In this document: piece by piece, positions 1 to 8,521 of the stretch | Numbering within the stretch: the stretch's first letter is position 1 | How the letters are laid out: every line of letters starts with the position of its first letter | Assembly (NCBI GenBank): GCA_900114885.1 | Contig: FOUN01000002.1 | Location: forward strand, 186,001-250,000 | Length of the DNA stretch: 64,000 nt | Source of the DNA: Psychrobacillus psychrodurans | GTDB taxonomy: Bacteria > Bacillota > Bacilli > Bacillales_A > Planococcaceae | Direction of reading: 5' to 3' | Position numbers and translations under genes: made by a program | Notes under the pieces: model-generated | Seen by the model: the letters and a program-made list of their open reading frames with translations, nothing else | What the model was told of the DNA's origin: nothing | The model's database searches: none

Positions 1-225
1 TTACTGGAAAAAATGCCTACATTAGAAACAGCGGCATTCTTAATAGTAGGATGGGTTGGGGTTAAACTTGCGGTTATGACATTAGCACATCCGAATGTTG
101 GAGTGTTAGATGAGCATTTCCCTCACTCTACTCCTTGGAAGATGACATTCTGGATTATATTACTTGGGATAGCAATTGGTGGTTACCTACTAGGTGTTGC
201 GAAACAGAAAAAAGAGGCTAATTAA
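1..225 (+). CDS. TerC-family integral membrane protein (C-terminal part)
   Basis: The reading frame is open from base 1, so the gene begins upstream of the window; only the last 74 residues are seen. They hold two hydrophobic segments (AAFLIVGWVGVKLAVMTLA and FWIILLGIAIGGYLLG) joined by an acidic, His-containing loop, and end in a short basic tail. This matches the C-terminus of TerC/YkoY proteins, membrane proteins linked to metal (manganese) export and tellurite resistance. A terminator follows at once, so it ends its transcription unit. The family call rests on the tail only and is moderately sure. Confidence 0.7.
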   Translation, partial: LLEKMPTLETAAFLIVGWVGVKLAVMTLAHPNVGVLDEHFPHSTPWKMTFWIILLGIAIGGYLLGVAKQKKEAN

Positions 226-231
226 ATTAGG

Positions 232-278
232 GAGTGTAAAAAGTTAGTTTTAACTATCTTTTTACGCTTTTTTTTTTT
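232..278 (+). terminator. Rho-independent terminator after the TerC gene
   Basis: A stem of about 14 pairs (GTGTAAAAAGTTAG with CTATCTTTTTACGC, one mismatch and one wobble) is followed by a run of ten T. Confidence 0.8.
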
Positions 279-323
279 ACAATGAGATAATGATTACTTG
301 GAATGCCGAAAGGAAATAAAATT

Positions 324-1676
324 ATGAAGCAACCACAAATAAAAAAGAAATTAAAATTTACACCAGCTCAAGTAATTGTCACTTATTATTTCATTGCAAT
401 TGCTATTTCTGTTATTCTTCTACGTTTACCAGGTGTACATAAACCAGGGGTTGAAGTAGCGTTTATCGATAGTTTGTTCACTGCAGTAAGCGCTGTTTCC
501 GTTACTGGTTTAACTGCTGTTAGTATTTTAGATACATACAGTGTATTTGGCTACTTTATGCTTATTCTTATTCTACAACTTGGCGGAATTGGGATTATGT
601 CATTAGGAACATTTATTTGGTTAATTGCAGGTAAGAAGATTGGACTACGTGAAAGACAATTAATAATGGTCGATCATAATCAATCCAGTTTATCAGGTGT
701 TGTTCATCTGATTAAAGAAATAGTTAAAATCCTTCTACTTATTCAAATTATCGGTGCGATATTATTAACTTTATATTTTACACAGTATTTTGATACGTTA
801 AAACAAGCAGCGATGCATGGAATTTTCACATCTGTGTCCGCAACAACTAATGCAGGATTTGACATTACTGGGCAATCATTATTTGCATACCATAATGATT
901 ATTTTGTGCAAACGATAACAAGTATATTGATCGTATTTGGAGCAATAGGTTTTCCTGTTTTAATTGAAGTAAAAGAATTTTTATCGAACAAAAACAAGAA
1001 CTTTCGTTTTTCTTTATTTACAAAGCTAACGACAATCACATATGGAGCGCTTCTGCTTTTTGGAGCAGTTATGATATTTTTATTAGAACTTTTTAATTCC
1101 TTTAAGGATATGCCATGGCATGAGAAGTTTTTTACTGCATTTTTCCATTCAGTATCTACACGATCAGCCGGTTTGACGACTATGGATGTTACACTATTTA
1201 GTGAAGGTACCAATTTTTTAATGAGTGTTTTAATGTTTATAGGGGCTTCACCAAGTTCTGTCGGGGGTGGAATTCGTACTACAACTTTTGCTATTGCGCT
1301 TCTTTTTCTAATCCATTTTTCAAGAGGAAAAGATAATATTCAAGTATTTAATCGAGAAGTACACTTAATAGATGTCTATCGATCATATGCTGTTATTATT
1401 CTGGCTTTAGTCATGGTTTTCACAGCTACATTGTTACTTTCCGTTACGGAGCCTGATGTACCAATTTCCTCTCTAATATTTGAAATAACATCTGCTTTTG
1501 GAACATGCGGTATGAGTCTTGGTATTACGGAGGATTTGTCGAATATAGGGAAAATAACTATAATGGTTCTGATGTTTATAGGAAGAGTAGGTTTAATTTC
1601 TTTCTTGTTTACACTAGGAGGAAAGCATAACAAAACAAAATATCATTATCCAAAAGAACGCGTAATTATTGGATAA
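324..1676 (+). CDS. ktrD: Ktr-type potassium uptake channel subunit (KtrB/KtrD)
   Basis: Membrane pore subunit of a Na-dependent K+ uptake system of the TrkH/KtrB superfamily. About eight to ten hydrophobic segments are visible, with the repeated pore loops typical of the family (SAVSVTGLTAV, SATTNAGFD, STRSAGLTTMD, SAFGTCGMSLG). Length (450 residues from the chosen start) fits KtrD. The ATG at 324 is preferred because AAAGGA lies 9 bases upstream; the ATG at 303 has no ribosome site. A likely cytoplasmic gating partner, KtrC, is encoded at 39317-39976. In Bacillus KtrC-type gates bind c-di-AMP, and a c-di-AMP-binding CBS protein is encoded at 18262. KtrB versus KtrD cannot be settled from sequence alone. 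Confidence 0.9.
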   Translation: MKQPQIKKKLKFTPAQVIVTYYFIAIAISVILLRLPGVHKPGVEVAFIDSLFTAVSAVSVTGLTAVSILDTYSVFGYFMLILILQLGGIGIMSLGTFIWLIAGKKIGLRERQLIMVDHNQSSLSGVVHLIKEIVKILLLIQIIGAILLTLYFTQYFDTLKQAAMHGIFTSVSATTNAGFDITGQSLFAYHNDYFVQTITSILIVFGAIGFPVLIEVKEFLSNKNKNFRFSLFTKLTTITYGALLLFGAVMIFLLELFNSFKDMPWHEKFFTAFFHSVSTRSAGLTTMDVTLFSEGTNFLMSVLMFIGASPSSVGGGIRTTTFAIALLFLIHFSRGKDNIQVFNREVHLIDVYRSYAVIILALVMVFTATLLLSVTEPDVPISSLIFEITSAFGTCGMSLGITEDLSNIGKITIMVLMFIGRVGLISFLFTLGGKHNKTKYHYPKERVIIG

Positions 1677-1683
1677 TATTAAA

Positions 1684-1923
1684 GAGGTTGGGACAGAAGT
1701 AGAAATTTATAGGATTAGGAGAAAGCTATATTAAATGATGGATATTTAATGAAATTTATTGGAATGGAGGGGCGACTCCTACGGGAATAGCGTGACGCCT
1801 GAGACTACAGGCTCAGGCCACGCCCGTGGAAAGCGTCCCTGGAATGGAAACCAATTTTATGCACAGCAAAAAAACAGCATTTTTCTCACAGAGAAAAATG
1901 CTGTTTTGGCTCTGTCCCACCTC
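1684..1923. repeat. Nested intergenic element closed by a GGTTGGGACAGA inverted repeat
   Basis: GAGGTTGGGACAGA at 1684-1697 is matched by TCTGTCCCACCTC at 1911-1923 (13 pairs, one bulge). Between them lie a copy of the GC-rich repeat (about 1763-1855) and a perfect hairpin at 1871-1907 (AAAACAGCATTTTTCTC and its complement, loop ACA). The whole could fold into one closed RNA structure. It follows the ktrD stop within 10 bases and may end that transcript. No gene is seen here. Confidence 0.7.
1763..1855 (+). repeat. GC-rich intergenic repeat, copy 1
   Basis: Contains GGCGACTCCTACGGGAATAG near the left end and CGTGGAAAGCGTCCCTGGAA near the right, the hallmarks shared with copies near 5.9, 14.1, 18.9, 33.7, 42.3, 53.5 and 60.5 kb. 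It is far richer in G and C than the surrounding genome. Confidence 0.75.
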
Positions 1924-2097
1924 ATTTTAAGAAATAGGAAAGTATTTATAAATGACCTGGGAACACTGTGTTTGCAGTACCCTATAAAAATGAATAATGC
2001 TACTAATTTTCGTTTCTGGTGGACATGTTCCGCAGGGTGAGCGATGAACCATCCCCGCCCCTTCGATACGTTGTGATGTTTCATATGTTAAGATTAC

Positions 2098-2215
2098 TGA
2101 AAAAATAAAGGCTGGTCGTGACAGCAGGTCACGACCAGTTTTTCGAAAATATAACAAAAAGTATCCGTCAAAGCACTTCGGAAAATATAGAATCAGGTTT
2201 TGAGCTTAATGAGTT
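2098..2215 (-). repeat. Palindrome-centred intergenic repeat, copy 1 (also a terminator)
   Basis: Read on the minus strand it starts with CCTGATTCTATATTTTCCGA, continues AAGTGCTTTGACGG, and ends in a perfect palindrome at 2116-2143 (CTGGTCGTGAC and its complement) followed by TTTATTTTTTC. It lies just past the stop of the minus-strand radical SAM gene and can act as its terminator. The body matches copies at 6.3-6.4 and 19.1-19.2 kb. Confidence 0.7.
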
Positions 2216-2249
2216 TCCTGCACTTTTCTTGAGCAATATTTTAATAATA

Positions 2250-4004
2250 CTAAATTTGTGATGCTGTTATACCATCAACAAAAGATAAATGAGGTGTCTC
2301 TGTCTTTCCAAAGGTAGTTAATAAATAACCTTCTTTTTCCTCAATAAATCCTTGCATAAATGCATCTACATTAATAGAAATTGGTGTGATAAATGTTTGT
2401 TTATATAATTCTCGTTCATTCAACTGTAATGTAGAAAATGATTCTCCGGCTAGAGTCGGATCCTCTACTAATAATTTATACATTTTAGATTGTTCTTCCT
2501 TATTGAGATCATTATTCCACCAAGGCTTACGAGGTTGGAACTTTTGTTTAGATAAATAATCTATTTTCATTACACTTCGAATAGTAGGTAATGAAATATT
2601 CTCTAGTCCTTCTAAGAACGCATAAAGTCTAGTATACAAGTCCTCTAGTTGATGGCCGATTTTTGACCAGTTCCTCTCTTCCCAGAATGTACCGAACTGT
2701 TGGAAAAAATCGAAAGGTGTTTCAAATACATGTTCGAATAAATATTCGAGTGTACTATCCATTCGATGTGCATTCCAATATTTCTCTAAAACATCCTCCA
2801 CTTGTTTAATGCGTAAAATGTCATCAAAGTTTAATACATTATTTGAGAATATTTCGTATGGAGCTTGGTCTACATAGACATAGCCATATTTTTCAGCTTC
2901 AACGCGTAGACCAGTTCCACGAAGTAATTTTAAAAATCCTAATTGAAGTTCCTCAGGACGCATCTCGAATACTTCATTAAATGTATTTCTAAAAGAAGAA
3001 TAATCCTCTTCTGGAAGACCGGCTATTAAATCTAAATGTTGGTCAATCTTCCCACCACTTTTAACCATAGTTACAGTTCGTTTTAGTTTTTCAAAGTTTT
3101 GACGACGTTGAACAAGTTCATTTGTTAAATCGTTTGTAGATTGTACACCTATTTCAAACCGGAATAATCCCGCTGGAGCATTCTCGTTTAGAAATTGAAT
3201 AACTTCAGGGCGCATAATATCTGCTGTGATTTCAAATTGAAAAACTACTCCTGGTTGGTGTTCATCTATTAAAAATTGAAACATTTCCATGGCGTAACTT
3301 CTACTAATATTGAATGTTCGATCCACAAATTTAATAATTTTGGAGCCATTGTTCATCAAGAAACGAATATCCTCTTTTACTTTATCCCGATTAAAATATC
3401 TTACGCCAACTTCTATAGAAGATAAGCAAAATTGACAAGAAAATGGACAGCCCCTACTTGTTTCCACGTAGACTATTCGTTTTGGTAGATCGGGGATATC
3501 TTCGTCAAAACGGTAGGGAGAGGGGGATAATCTTAAGTCGAGTTTTGGTGGTAGCGGATTAAGTATAAATTTGTCATCTTGTACATAAGCTAAACCAGGA
3601 ACTTCATTTATCATCCGTTTCTGAGATAAAAAATCTAGTAAGTCTTTAAATGACTGTTCTCCTTCTCCTACGACAATATAATCGATTTCTTTTATTTGTC
3701 GTAACCAGAGATTTGTATCATAGGAAACTTCAGGTCCCCCTAAAACGACAACTACCGATGGGTCAACAGTTTTTAACATTTTAATAACTTTTATCGTTTC
3801 TTCAATGTTCCAAATATAACAGCTAAAACCAACAACATTAGGCTTCTTTTGATAAAGATCTGAAACAATATTGAAAGTTGGATCTTTTATTGTGTATTCT
3901 ATTATTGAGGGGTGATACTCGGGTTCTGCATAGGCTTTTAAACAGCGTAGTGCTAAATTAGTGTGAATAAACTTCGCATTCAAGGTGGTTAATATTATAT
4001 TCAT
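2250..4004 (-). CDS. B12-binding radical SAM protein with DUF4080-like C-terminus
   Basis: 584 residues. Residues 1-140 form a cobalamin-binding-like domain (VVGFSCYIWN, VVVLGGPEVS, YIVVGEGEQSF). The radical SAM core follows, with the 4Fe-4S cysteines in CPFSCQFC at residues 186, 190 and 193. The C-terminal 200 residues resemble DUF4080. Such proteins use reductively cleaved S-adenosylmethionine, often for methylation or ring formation, but this subfamily has no assigned substrate to my knowledge. The start has AAGGAG ten bases upstream. It stands alone, divergent from the kinase at 4176. The family is sure, the reaction unknown. Confidence 0.85.
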   Translation of the reverse strand: MNIILTTLNAKFIHTNLALRCLKAYAEPEYHPSIIEYTIKDPTFNIVSDLYQKKPNVVGFSCYIWNIEETIKVIKMLKTVDPSVVVVLGGPEVSYDTNLWLRQIKEIDYIVVGEGEQSFKDLLDFLSQKRMINEVPGLAYVQDDKFILNPLPPKLDLRLSPSPYRFDEDIPDLPKRIVYVETSRGCPFSCQFCLSSIEVGVRYFNRDKVKEDIRFLMNNGSKIIKFVDRTFNISRSYAMEMFQFLIDEHQPGVVFQFEITADIMRPEVIQFLNENAPAGLFRFEIGVQSTNDLTNELVQRRQNFEKLKRTVTMVKSGGKIDQHLDLIAGLPEEDYSSFRNTFNEVFEMRPEELQLGFLKLLRGTGLRVEAEKYGYVYVDQAPYEIFSNNVLNFDDILRIKQVEDVLEKYWNAHRMDSTLEYLFEHVFETPFDFFQQFGTFWEERNWSKIGHQLEDLYTRLYAFLEGLENISLPTIRSVMKIDYLSKQKFQPRKPWWNNDLNKEEQSKMYKLLVEDPTLAGESFSTLQLNERELYKQTFITPISINVDAFMQGFIEEKEGYLLTTFGKTETPHLSFVDGITASQI

Positions 4005-4175
4005 TTTTCATAAACTCCTTTTTTCTCATTTCTATTGTATCAGCCTATAATCCTGTCGACAATATAGGTCATATGAATTATGTCAATCTGTCCAAGGTTA
4101 TGGAATAATCAGAATATATAAATAAATATTTGTTATCCATCATAAGAATGTAGTTTGTAAATTCAGAAAGGGCTG

Positions 4176-5240
4176 GTGTATTTCTTGTTAACAAAATACG
4201 AGTATAAGGAAAAGTTTGAACATATATTTCAGCTTTTTTCAAGTGGACTTATATTTATAAACGACAAAGGAATAATATTAGATGTAAATTCTTATGCAGA
4301 AAAAATTTTACAAACGAATAAAAGTGAAGTAATTGGAATGAATGCACATCAACTGTATAGTTTGTTTAAAAATCCCATTGAAGCAAAAAGTAGCTTCTTA
4401 GACAAGCTTCTAAACGAAGGGTATTCGGAGATTCATGGGGAATTACAAACTTTTGTTGGTGAATATAAATATGTCCATATAGTAATTTCCAAGCAAAACG
4501 ATAGTGGGCATTATTTGGCTGAGATAACTGATGAATCGGAAAAAATGTATATGAAAAAAAGACTGGATCAGTCAGAATCTCTTCGTACATTAGGACAACT
4601 GGCAGCAGGTATAGCACATGAAATTCGAAATCCTATGACATCATTAAAAGGGTTTACACAATTATTAAATCAAAATGCAACAGAAGATGCAAAGCGGTAC
4701 TTAACTGTAATAAATGACGAAATCAATAAAATGGAAGAAATCCTCACTCAATTTTTAGAACTCTCTAAACCGAGTAAATCCAAGTTTACTGTCATAAATG
4801 TAGAAGATACAATCTTAGAAGTTGTGAATTTTATGGCTCCTCAAGCATTATTAAAATCAATTAACCTTAATGTTTCTAGTCTGATTAAAAAAGAATGTCG
4901 AGTTTATGGTGATAGTTTATTGTTGAAGCAGGTATTTATAAATGCTATTAAAAATGGCATAGAAGCAATGCCTAATGGTGGAAATATTCATGTTAATATT
5001 TCATATAAGCTTGGTAATTCTGTTAGTATTTCTGTGAGTGATCAAGGGCATGGGATTGAAGATGAACATATCAATAAAATTTTCCAACCTTTTTTTACTA
5101 CAAAATCAACTGGGACAGGTCTTGGGCTATCACATGTTTACAAAGTTATTGAAGAACATGGTGGAAATATAGAGATTAAAAGTTTAGTTGGGGAAGGAAC
5201 TACTTTCGATTTCATCCTTCCATGTCAAAATAGTTTATAA
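4176..5240 (+). CDS. Soluble PAS-domain sensor histidine kinase, probably a sporulation kinase
   Basis: 354 residues without a membrane segment, so cytoplasmic. One PAS domain (about residues 12-120; GLIFINDKGIILDVN) precedes the HisKA dimerisation helix with phospho-acceptor His148 in AAGIAHEIRNP, then a HATPase_c domain with N box (NAIKNGIEAMP), G1 (SDQGHGIE) and G2 (GTGLGLSHV). AAGIAHEIRNPMTSLKGF is the hallmark of KinA/B/C/D/E-type kinases feeding Spo0F. No response regulator is adjacent, as expected for an orphan phosphorelay kinase. In B. subtilis kinD also lies next to mhqR. The start is doubtful: GTG at 4176 has AGAAAGG only 4 bases away, and TTG at 4185 is an alternative. The phosphorelay role is inferred. 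Confidence 0.85.
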   Translation: MYFLLTKYEYKEKFEHIFQLFSSGLIFINDKGIILDVNSYAEKILQTNKSEVIGMNAHQLYSLFKNPIEAKSSFLDKLLNEGYSEIHGELQTFVGEYKYVHIVISKQNDSGHYLAEITDESEKMYMKKRLDQSESLRTLGQLAAGIAHEIRNPMTSLKGFTQLLNQNATEDAKRYLTVINDEINKMEEILTQFLELSKPSKSKFTVINVEDTILEVVNFMAPQALLKSINLNVSSLIKKECRVYGDSLLLKQVFINAIKNGIEAMPNGGNIHVNISYKLGNSVSISVSDQGHGIEDEHINKIFQPFFTTKSTGTGLGLSHVYKVIEEHGGNIEIKSLVGEGTTFDFILPCQNSL

Positions 5241-5246
5241 AGCTTT

Positions 5247-5276
5247 TTGACAATACAAACCAAGGACCTATATAAT
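5247..5276 (+). promoter_or_regulatory. Probable sigma-A promoter of the mhqR-like gene
   Basis: TTGACA (5247-5252) and TATAAT (5271-5276), both consensus, are separated by 18 bases. The start codon lies 40 bases downstream, so an autoregulatory operator could sit between. Confidence 0.75.
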
Positions 5277-5315
5277 AGTGGGTAATGTATTTTATATAGG
5301 TGAGGATGACGTATT

Positions 5316-5762
5316 ATGACAGCAGAACAATCAAACAGTGCGCTAAAACTATTTATAGTATTGTCACGTGCTCATAAAGTAATTCATGAGTGCACCAATC
5401 AGTTTTTCCAGGAAAATGGTTTAAATCCAACAGAATTTGCTGTGTTAGAGCTTTTATATCATAAAGGTAAGCAACCACTTCAGCAAATTGGTAATAAGAT
5501 TTTATTGGCAAGTGGGTCAATCACGTATGTCGTTGATAAACTAGAGGGACGAGGCTATGTTAAAAGAGTATCAAGTCCAACTGATAGACGTGTGACATAT
5601 GCTGAAATATCTGCAGATGGTACCAAGTTTATGGATGAATTATTTCCACGTCATGAGGAACAATTAGTTGGCCTCATGGATGCTTTAACTGAGGATGAAA
5701 AGCAGGAAGTAATTGAAATCATAAAAAAATTAGGTCTATCTATTAAAAACTTATCTTACTAA
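5316..5762 (+). CDS. mhqR: MarR-family repressor, MhqR-like
   Basis: 148 residues with a central winged helix. The stretch LNPTEFAVLELLYHKGKQPLQ, then IGNKILLASGSITYVVDKLE, is close to what I recall of B. subtilis MhqR, the repressor of quinone and azo-compound detoxification genes. The wing carries DRRVT. It has its own consensus promoter and terminator, so it is monocistronic; no dioxygenase or azoreductase gene is beside it, so any targets lie elsewhere. The neighbouring ykvS gene also fits B. subtilis order. The MarR family is certain, the MhqR assignment likely. Confidence 0.85.
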   Translation: MTAEQSNSALKLFIVLSRAHKVIHECTNQFFQENGLNPTEFAVLELLYHKGKQPLQQIGNKILLASGSITYVVDKLEGRGYVKRVSSPTDRRVTYAEISADGTKFMDELFPRHEEQLVGLMDALTEDEKQEVIEIIKKLGLSIKNLSY

Positions 5763-5767
5763 CCAAA

Positions 5768-5803
5768 AAAACTTCGACCCTCAGTATGGGTCGAAGTTTT
5801 TTT
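5768..5803 (+). terminator. Terminator of the mhqR-like gene
   Basis: Perfect 11-pair stem AACTTCGACCC / GGGTCGAAGTT with a 7-base loop, then seven T. Confidence 0.9.
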
Positions 5804-5907
5804 ATTAGAGAAAGTGAGTCATTTTCATAATTACTTGTTTTATTTAAAAATACGAATGTTTACTTAATATCATAATATATTATTCATTTTTTTAAAGCGA
5901 TCTCGTT

Positions 5908-6095
5908 GATTGGAGTGGCAGGCGGCGACTCCAGCGGGAACAGCGCGAGCTGAAAGCCCCGCTGGAAAGGCCAAACTTTGTTTGACCGATGTCTTAGCGA
6001 CGAGTAACCGCAGGAGCATATGTTTTCGTAGCGACGAGGAGATTGAAGCCGTGCCCGCGGAAAGCGTCCGCCCAGAGCGCAAATCAGCGTTGTTC
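5908..6095 (+). repeat. GC-rich intergenic repeat, copy 2 (long form)
   Basis: Starts GGCGGCGACTCCAGCGGGAA and ends GTGCCCGCGGAAAGCGTCCG. The middle carries an extra block from about 5968 (GGCCAAACTTTGTTTGACCG, ATGTCTTAGCGACGAG, CGCAGGAGC) that recurs in the copy at 33.8 kb. The short reading frames crossing it are artefacts of its composition. The rest of 5804-6180 shows nothing else. Confidence 0.75.
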
Positions 6096-6319
6096 GGATT
6101 TAACTATATAATATTCTTTATGAAATTGATTCAAAGTATATAAAAATATCCTGTGATTAAAAGGTTCATTGACCTTAAAAGAAGGAATAATTACAGGTGA
6201 ATGCCATCCGCGGGGGAAGCAATAATCTATCACCGTCGCTCACGCGTCGATGTGATGGATTATATATCTCACTTATCTCAAAGGCTCTAAGAATAGGAGA
6301 GCGACGGATTATACTAAAA

Positions 6320-6445
6320 AAAGTATGTTGGTTAGTTGTGACGCCCGTCACAACCAACCAACATACTTATAAATCACTGGGCAATAGAATAGCAACAAGT
6401 CTGCCTAAAGTCTTTCCAAAATGATAGAAATAGATTTTGGTTTGA
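6320..6445 (-). repeat. Palindrome-centred intergenic repeat, copy 2 (also a terminator)
   Basis: On the minus strand: TATTTCTATCATTTTGGAAA, GACTTTAGGCAG, TTGCCCAGTGATT, then a long near-perfect inverted repeat at 6325-6368 (core GTTGTGACG/CGTCACAAC) and seven T. It lies between the stop of the minus-strand lipoprotein gene and open intergenic DNA and most likely terminates that gene. Confidence 0.7.
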
Positions 6446-6464
6446 AAGTGTACTTAAGCTTAGC

Positions 6465-7094
6465 TTATTTTGCTTTAATTGTTTCTGCCATCTGTACAAA
6501 TGTTTCTAGTGATGGAGAATCAGTTGTGTCAAATATTGTTAGTTTAACAATCATTCCTTCTCGTTCAAATGCAAAACCTGTAACCTTACCTTCAGGTGTT
6601 TCAATCTGATGAGCGGAAGTATTATCTATGGAATCATTAGTAGGAACTAGATTTTCTTCTTTAAGATTTGTAACAGTTGCAGATTCATTCGATGCTTGTA
6701 AAGTTGAAACTAAATTTTCTTGGATTTCCTCGATTGTTATTTCATCTGCAGAGAAAGTCTCAATACGCATTGACTGTAAATCATTGTTTTTATTAAACAA
6801 CAAGTCTTTGTTAGGTTCTTCACCAGTTAACTCGTAGCCTTCTACAACAGTGATGGAATAATTTTGACTATCACTTTCTATAGTGCTTCCTTCCAATGTC
6901 TGTTCAGGAGAAGTAGTGGATTGTGCTGTATCTGTTTCAATATTTTCCGTCTCTTCCGGGGAAGTTGTTTGTTCGGTAGTGCCACTTACTGTTTCTTTGG
7001 AATTATCCTGTTCTTCAGTTGTTGTGCTTGTCCCACATGCTGTGAGTAGAACTGTTAGTACTAAAATAGAAAACAATGTATAAATTTTTTTCAT
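6465..7094 (-). CDS. Putative lipoprotein of unknown function
   Basis: 209 residues. A signal peptide with lipobox LTAC (Cys20) is followed by a Thr/Glu/Ser-rich, low-complexity linker to about residue 70, then a globular region with alternating strands (NYSITVVEGYELTGEEPNKDLLF, GMIVKLTIFDTT). This suggests a membrane-anchored extracytoplasmic protein on a flexible stalk. The start ATG has AAGGAG upstream. I do not recognise the globular domain and no neighbour explains it. Confidence 0.75.
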   Translation of the reverse strand: MKKIYTLFSILVLTVLLTACGTSTTTEEQDNSKETVSGTTEQTTSPEETENIETDTAQSTTSPEQTLEGSTIESDSQNYSITVVEGYELTGEEPNKDLLFNKNNDLQSMRIETFSADEITIEEIQENLVSTLQASNESATVTNLKEENLVPTNDSIDNTSAHQIETPEGKVTGFAFEREGMIVKLTIFDTTDSPSLETFVQMAETIKAK

Positions 7095-7139
7095 CCGTTT
7101 TCAGCTCCTTTTTTAAATAACCAAGTGCTTCCTTTAGTC

Positions 7140-7228
7140 AGCATTTGTCTAGCTCCAGCGTCTATCCCCAAATGCAATTCTTCAAGCGCTTGTTGGGGTT
7201 GATATAGGCGCTTGCGCCTTTCTTATAT
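7140..7228. repeat. Short intergenic repeat of the TGTCTAGCTCCAGCG type
   Basis: Begins TTGTCTAGCTCCAGCG and ends AGGCGCTTGCGCCTTTCTT, a pattern I recall from intergenic regions of other Bacillaceae; the ends can pair partly (AGCGC with GCGCT). Only this copy is in the window, so the call rests on memory rather than comparison. Confidence 0.4.
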
Positions 7229-7252
7229 AGACGAAAAGGGTTTTTATTTGTT

Positions 7253-7864
7253 TCAAGTGAAAGGCAATACTAAAAACAATAAAACTAGCAGTGTAATATG
7301 TGCAAGAACTATGGCAGTGATACTTCTTTTCCACTCATATAGTATACCAAAGATGACACCGACGAAAAATCCTCCTAATATACCTATCCAAAAACCAGTG
7401 AAAATGAACGACAACCCAAAAAGCAGGGAGCTCAAAATAACGGCAAATTTAGGTTGCATATATTTTTTCAAATGTTGTTGGATTAATCCTCTCCAAAAAA
7501 CCTCTTCTCCAGGAGCAATAATGAATATTAGCAAAAGGTAATGCCAGATGGCTGATGGACCATAATGGCTTAAAAATTTATCAATACTGTTTGTCCAATA
7601 GGATGGACCCATGTCCATTAAAAGATAAGCTCCTAGCATGCCAGCATAGGAAAGTGCTCCAAACATAAACCCAATGATAATTGAGTGGATTGAATTGTTG
7701 TCTTCTTCTATTTTGGAAAAGTAGAAGAAGGCTGCCATTAGAAAAAATACTGAGAAAGTATAAAAGTACCAAAAAACCTTCTCGTTTGAAAAAGTGATCC
7801 ATGATAGAAAATAAGCAAGAATTAATGAAAGTACAAGTTGATAAATGGGTGATTGACGAAACAT
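7253..7864 (-). CDS. CPBP-family (Rce1-like/Abi) intramembrane protein
   Basis: 203 residues with about six to seven membrane helices. Motif 1 of the CPBP glutamic-type membrane protease family is intact (EEVFWRGLIQ). The expected second motif FxxxH reads FGLSF, so its histidine is replaced by Phe; the third-motif histidine (LAHITLL) is present. The site therefore looks incomplete. The ATG at 7864 is chosen because AGAAGG lies 9 bases upstream, whereas the ATG at 7871-7873 abuts the ribosome site. Family members act in prenyl-protein processing, bacteriocin immunity or regulation; the role here is unknown. Confidence 0.75.
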   Translation of the reverse strand: MFRQSPIYQLVLSLILAYFLSWITFSNEKVFWYFYTFSVFFLMAAFFYFSKIEEDNNSIHSIIIGFMFGALSYAGMLGAYLLMDMGPSYWTNSIDKFLSHYGPSAIWHYLLLIFIIAPGEEVFWRGLIQQHLKKYMQPKFAVILSSLLFGLSFIFTGFWIGILGGFFVGVIFGILYEWKRSITAIVLAHITLLVLLFLVLPFT

Positions 7865-7885
7865 AATACACATCCTTCTAATATT

Positions 7886-7917
7886 TAAAAAACCGTCCTT
7901 CTTTTGAGAGGAACGGC
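7886..7917 (-). terminator. Terminator of ykvS
   Basis: Minus-strand stem CCGTTCCTCT / AGAAGGACGG with loop CAAA, then TTTTTT. Confidence 0.85.
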
Positions 7918-7924
7918 ATGACGT

Positions 7925-8113
7925 TTAATCTTCATTACTATATAATATTTTATAACGCTTATGATTGATAACTGTTTTCTCTTCTGTTTCGAGTTCGTTA
8001 AAGTTTTCCATATAAGTTAAGTTAACGATCACCGAGTTCTCATTAACTTTCTCTACAATACCTTGAAGACCATCTTTGAATTCAATAATATTCCCAACTT
8101 CAGCTATTTTCAT
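7925..8113 (-). CDS. ykvS: YkvS-like DUF2187 small protein
   Basis: 62 residues from the ATG at 8113 (MKIAEVGNIIEF), a compact KOW/SH3-like beta fold of the DUF2187 type with the usual pattern FKDGLQGIVEKVNENSVIV and an HKRYKI ending. The longer frame to 8188 has no support; an alternative start (MGHSM) at 8125 is possible. In B. subtilis ykvS also lies near mhqR. Its function is unknown. Confidence 0.75.
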   Translation of the reverse strand: MKIAEVGNIIEFKDGLQGIVEKVNENSVIVNLTYMENFNELETEEKTVINHKRYKILYSNED

Positions 8114-8236
8114 AGAGTGTCCCATCCCCTTAAGAACATAATATAATACAGTTTGCCTTAAAATAAGGACTACGTAAAGTATTTTCACTAAACTTCTTAA
8201 AAAAAATATAAAAAATCAACGAAAGGATTGATCCAT

Positions 8237-8428
8237 ATGCAAGAATCATATGAAGAAAAACTTAATATGCTACAAAATGGGGATATTCAAAATATAGTCG
8301 TAGAAAAAAATGAATTTATAGCTTTTAGAGAAGTATTAGTCCATAGAGAAGATTTTAAACATTTTTCTGGTAATGCAGAACAAGGGGGACGGGTAGTATA
8401 TACCTATTTAAATACTCCAAGAAGCTAA
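8237..8428 (+). CDS. Small conserved-looking protein of unknown function
   Basis: 63 residues starting MQESYEEKLNMLQNG. The ATG at 8237 has GAAAGGA nine bases upstream, an excellent ribosome site. The N-terminal half is acidic and helical, the C-terminal half (FIAFREVLVHREDFKHFSG, GRVVYTYL) mixed. Codon use resembles the neighbours. I do not recognise the family. It precedes the spo0E-like gene by 93 bases and may share its transcript. Confidence 0.65.
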   Translation: MQESYEEKLNMLQNGDIQNIVVEKNEFIAFREVLVHREDFKHFSGNAEQGGRVVYTYLNTPRS

Positions 8429-8521
8429 GAATGTCATAAATTGTCGTACATCTATTGGTTTAGTCATGCTCGTCAAAAGGTATACTGGAGGGAAGTTACA
8501 TTGTTAAGGGGAGCGATCAGT

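Noticed and set aside
1759-2157. Several short ORFs on both strands
   Set aside because: They cross the GC-rich repeat and hairpins and have no ribosome sites.
5870-6424. Short ORFs on both strands
   Set aside because: They arise from the GC-rich repeat and the palindrome-centred repeat.
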